Notes under the pieces: generated by a model
Seen by the model: only the letters and a program-made list of their open reading frames with translations
The model's database searches: none
What the model was told of the DNA's origin: nothing
Position numbers and translations under genes: made by a program
DNA from: Thermoplasmata archaeon
Lineage (GTDB): Archaea > Thermoplasmatota > E2 > UBA202 > JdFR-43
DNA length: 5,739 bases
Direction: 5' to 3'
Assembly: GCA_003650975.1 (NCBI GenBank)
Contig: QMSU01000083.1
Coordinates: 1-5,739 of the forward strand
Shown here: one piece after another, positions 4,342 through 5,739 of the stretch
Layout of the letters: every line of letters begins with the position of its first letter
Numbering within the stretch: the stretch's first letter is position 1

Positions 4342-5739
4342 TCATCTCACGGGATAACCGTCCCCCACTTCTCTTTCGGTTGCGATGAAATCAACGCGAT
4401 CCCGCAATGCCTTTCCACGGTACACGATTCTGCCATCCATGCTTTTCATCTCGATTTTCATGAATTCGTCAAAACTCACTTCCGGTATCGGCGAAGGAGT
4501 TATGCCTTCCGCATATACGGTATCCCCCGCATCCGCATGGGCCGTAAGGAGCACTGCCCTGCCGTTTTCATCAACAGCCAGCAGCATGCCATTTGAGTCC
4601 ACACCACGGATGCGGGCCTTTTTGAGATTCGTCACCACCACGATTTTCTTTCCCAGGAGTTCCTCCTTGGTGTACCATGGTTTTATTCCCGCGACTATCT
4701 GTCGCATCCCCTTTTCCCCCACGTCAAGGTTCATCACATACAGTTTGTCCGCATTGGGATGATCATCCACCTTCGCTACTGTGGCCACCCGAAGGTCAAG
4801 CGTTGAGAACGGGTCCTCCGTTGCTTCATTCATTTCAATCTTGCTGAATAACGGTACCGGCTTTTCAAGTTTTCGCTCCTGCAGATTCCCTGCTTCATCC
4901 CACCGGTGGGCATGCACGCTGTCATCGTTGCCGAGCATGCGCCACACCGCATCTGCCGTGTGAGGCATGTAGGGTGCTGACGCAATGGCAAGTGCATGCA
5001 CAATTCTCAAACAGGTGTGAATCACCCCTTCGCACCGCTCCCGGTCATTCTTCACCAGCTTCCAGGGTTCGCTGGCGTTCATATACTGGTTGCCCAGCTG
5101 GGCCATTCTCATTATATGTTTCATTCCTTCCTTGAACCGGCATTCCTCTATGCAGGTGCCAGCCTCTGCAAAATGATGCATCACTTCCTCAATGACCGCT
5201 GCATCTTCCCCTCCTTCCTTTCCCGGCGGGGGAATGCTCCCGAAGTTGTTGAAGGCGAAGGTGAGCACCCGGTGGATGAAGTTCCCGTAAATTGCCACCA
5301 GCTCGTTGTTGATTTTCGCCGTGAAGTCCTCCCAGTTCCAGTCGGTGTCTCTCCTCTCGGGCATGTTGACGGAAAGGTAGTAGCGGACGGCATCGGGATG
5401 AAACCTTTTGACGATATCCGGAAGCCATATGCCCACGCCCTTGGATTTCGAAAACTGCTCTCCGGAGAGTGTCAGATACTCGTTCGCCGGCACATCGTAG
5501 GGGAGGTTGAGTCCCCCGTGTGCCATGAGCATGGCGGGCCATATGATGGTATGGAAGGGAATGTTATCCTTGGCGAGGAAGTAGTAGTGCCGGGCATCTT
5601 CCACCCACCACCTTTTCCACGCATCGGGGATGCCAGTTTTTTCGGCCCATTCCATGGAAGCGGAGAGATATCCGTTCACCGCCTCGAACCAGACATATAT
5701 GCGTTTGTTTTCGTACCCTTCAATGGGAGCCTCCACCCC
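4342..5739 (-). CDS. metG: Methionyl-tRNA synthetase with fused EMAPII-like C-terminal domain, 5' truncated
   Basis: The C-terminal 465 residues of the class I enzyme that charges tRNA-Met; the start and zinc knuckle lie beyond the right edge. Counting the first full codon as 1, the end of the catalytic domain shows VWFEAVNGYLSAS (about 16-28), HTIIWPAML (63-71) and QFSKS (95-99), the KMSKS loop that holds ATP. The helical anticodon-binding domain follows (about 128-300), with NNELVAIYGNFIHR (144-157) and Pro225-Trp226 in SEPWKL, matching residues that read the CAU anticodon in E. coli MetRS. Residues about 306-412 are a Trbp111-type OB-fold that binds tRNA nonspecifically (LDLRVATV, HPNADKLYV, QIVAGI, SNGMLLA). 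The last 53 residues (413-465) look like the extra C-terminal module of EMAPII/p43. Many archaea encode the tRNA-binding domain as a separate protein, so the fusion is worth noting. All motifs visible are intact. Confidence 0.97.
   Translation of the reverse strand, partial: GVEAPIEGYENKRIYVWFEAVNGYLSASMEWAEKTGIPDAWKRWWVEDARHYYFLAKDNIPFHTIIWPAMLMAHGGLNLPYDVPANEYLTLSGEQFSKSKGVGIWLPDIVKRFHPDAVRYYLSVNMPERRDTDWNWEDFTAKINNELVAIYGNFIHRVLTFAFNNFGSIPPPGKEGGEDAAVIEEVMHHFAEAGTCIEECRFKEGMKHIMRMAQLGNQYMNASEPWKLVKNDRERCEGVIHTCLRIVHALAIASAPYMPHTADAVWRMLGNDDSVHAHRWDEAGNLQERKLEKPVPLFSKIEMNEATEDPFSTLDLRVATVAKVDDHPNADKLYVMNLDVGEKGMRQIVAGIKPWYTKEELLGKKIVVVTNLKKARIRGVDSNGMLLAVDENGRAVLLTAHADAGDTVYAEGITPSPIPEVSFDEFMKIEMKSMDGRIVYRGKALRDRVDFIATEREVGDGYPVR

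Noticed and set aside
1..5739. A defence, secretion, mobile or other new multi-gene system
   Set aside because: All seven genes can be assigned to families, strand order alternates, no transposase, integrase, toxin-antitoxin pair, CRISPR repeat or RNA gene is visible, and the regulator has no linked effector in the window. The RHH domain was considered as an antitoxin, but it is fused to PAS domains and has no toxin beside it.

Overview
This window is a compact housekeeping stretch of an archaeal chromosome, most likely from a euryarchaeon of the Thermoplasmata or a related group. Four things point there. The P-loop protein at 724-1260 belongs to UPF0200, a family I know mainly from archaea. 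The stand-alone methyltransferase at 1253-1792 is of the archaeal/eukaryotic HemK2 (Mtq2) type. The MetRS has an archaeal-like core. Three genes have an AT-rich TATA box at -30 to -23 from the ATG and no Shine-Dalgarno motif, as expected for leaderless archaeal transcripts. Base composition is close to even, with AT-rich promoter gaps. The lineage is an inference; no rRNA or tRNA is present.

Layout: the plus strand opens with the C-terminal half of a PaaK-like acyl-CoA ligase (1-681, cut by the left edge), then a UPF0200 nucleotide-kinase-like protein (724-1260). This second gene meets a minus-strand HemK2-type protein methyltransferase tail to tail with an 8-bp overlap. A roughly 220-bp divergent intergenic region (1793-2013) separates that gene from a plus-strand UPF0173 metallo-beta-lactamase-fold hydrolase (2014-2688). 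The hydrolase in turn converges on thymidylate kinase (2685-3275/3278, minus), the two stop codons being read from one shared CTAG palindrome. Upstream of tmk, on the same strand but with its own promoter, is a 306-aa protein joining an N-terminal ribbon-helix-helix DNA-binding domain to two PAS domains (3349-4269). The minus strand ends with the C-terminal 465 residues of methionyl-tRNA synthetase (4342-5739, cut by the right edge), which carries a fused Trbp111/EMAPII-type tRNA-binding domain.

The genes do not form one pathway. They serve translation (metG, release-factor methylation), DNA precursor synthesis (tmk) and CoA-linked or uncharacterised metabolism. Each gene with a visible start seems to be transcribed singly. 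The RHH-PAS-PAS regulator is the most unusual gene: a one-protein sensor and DNA binder with short palindromes in its own promoter. The other point of interest is the MetRS C-terminal tail, which resembles the extra domain of EMAPII/p43. I found no mobile element, CRISPR array, defence island, RNA gene or clearly new multi-gene system.
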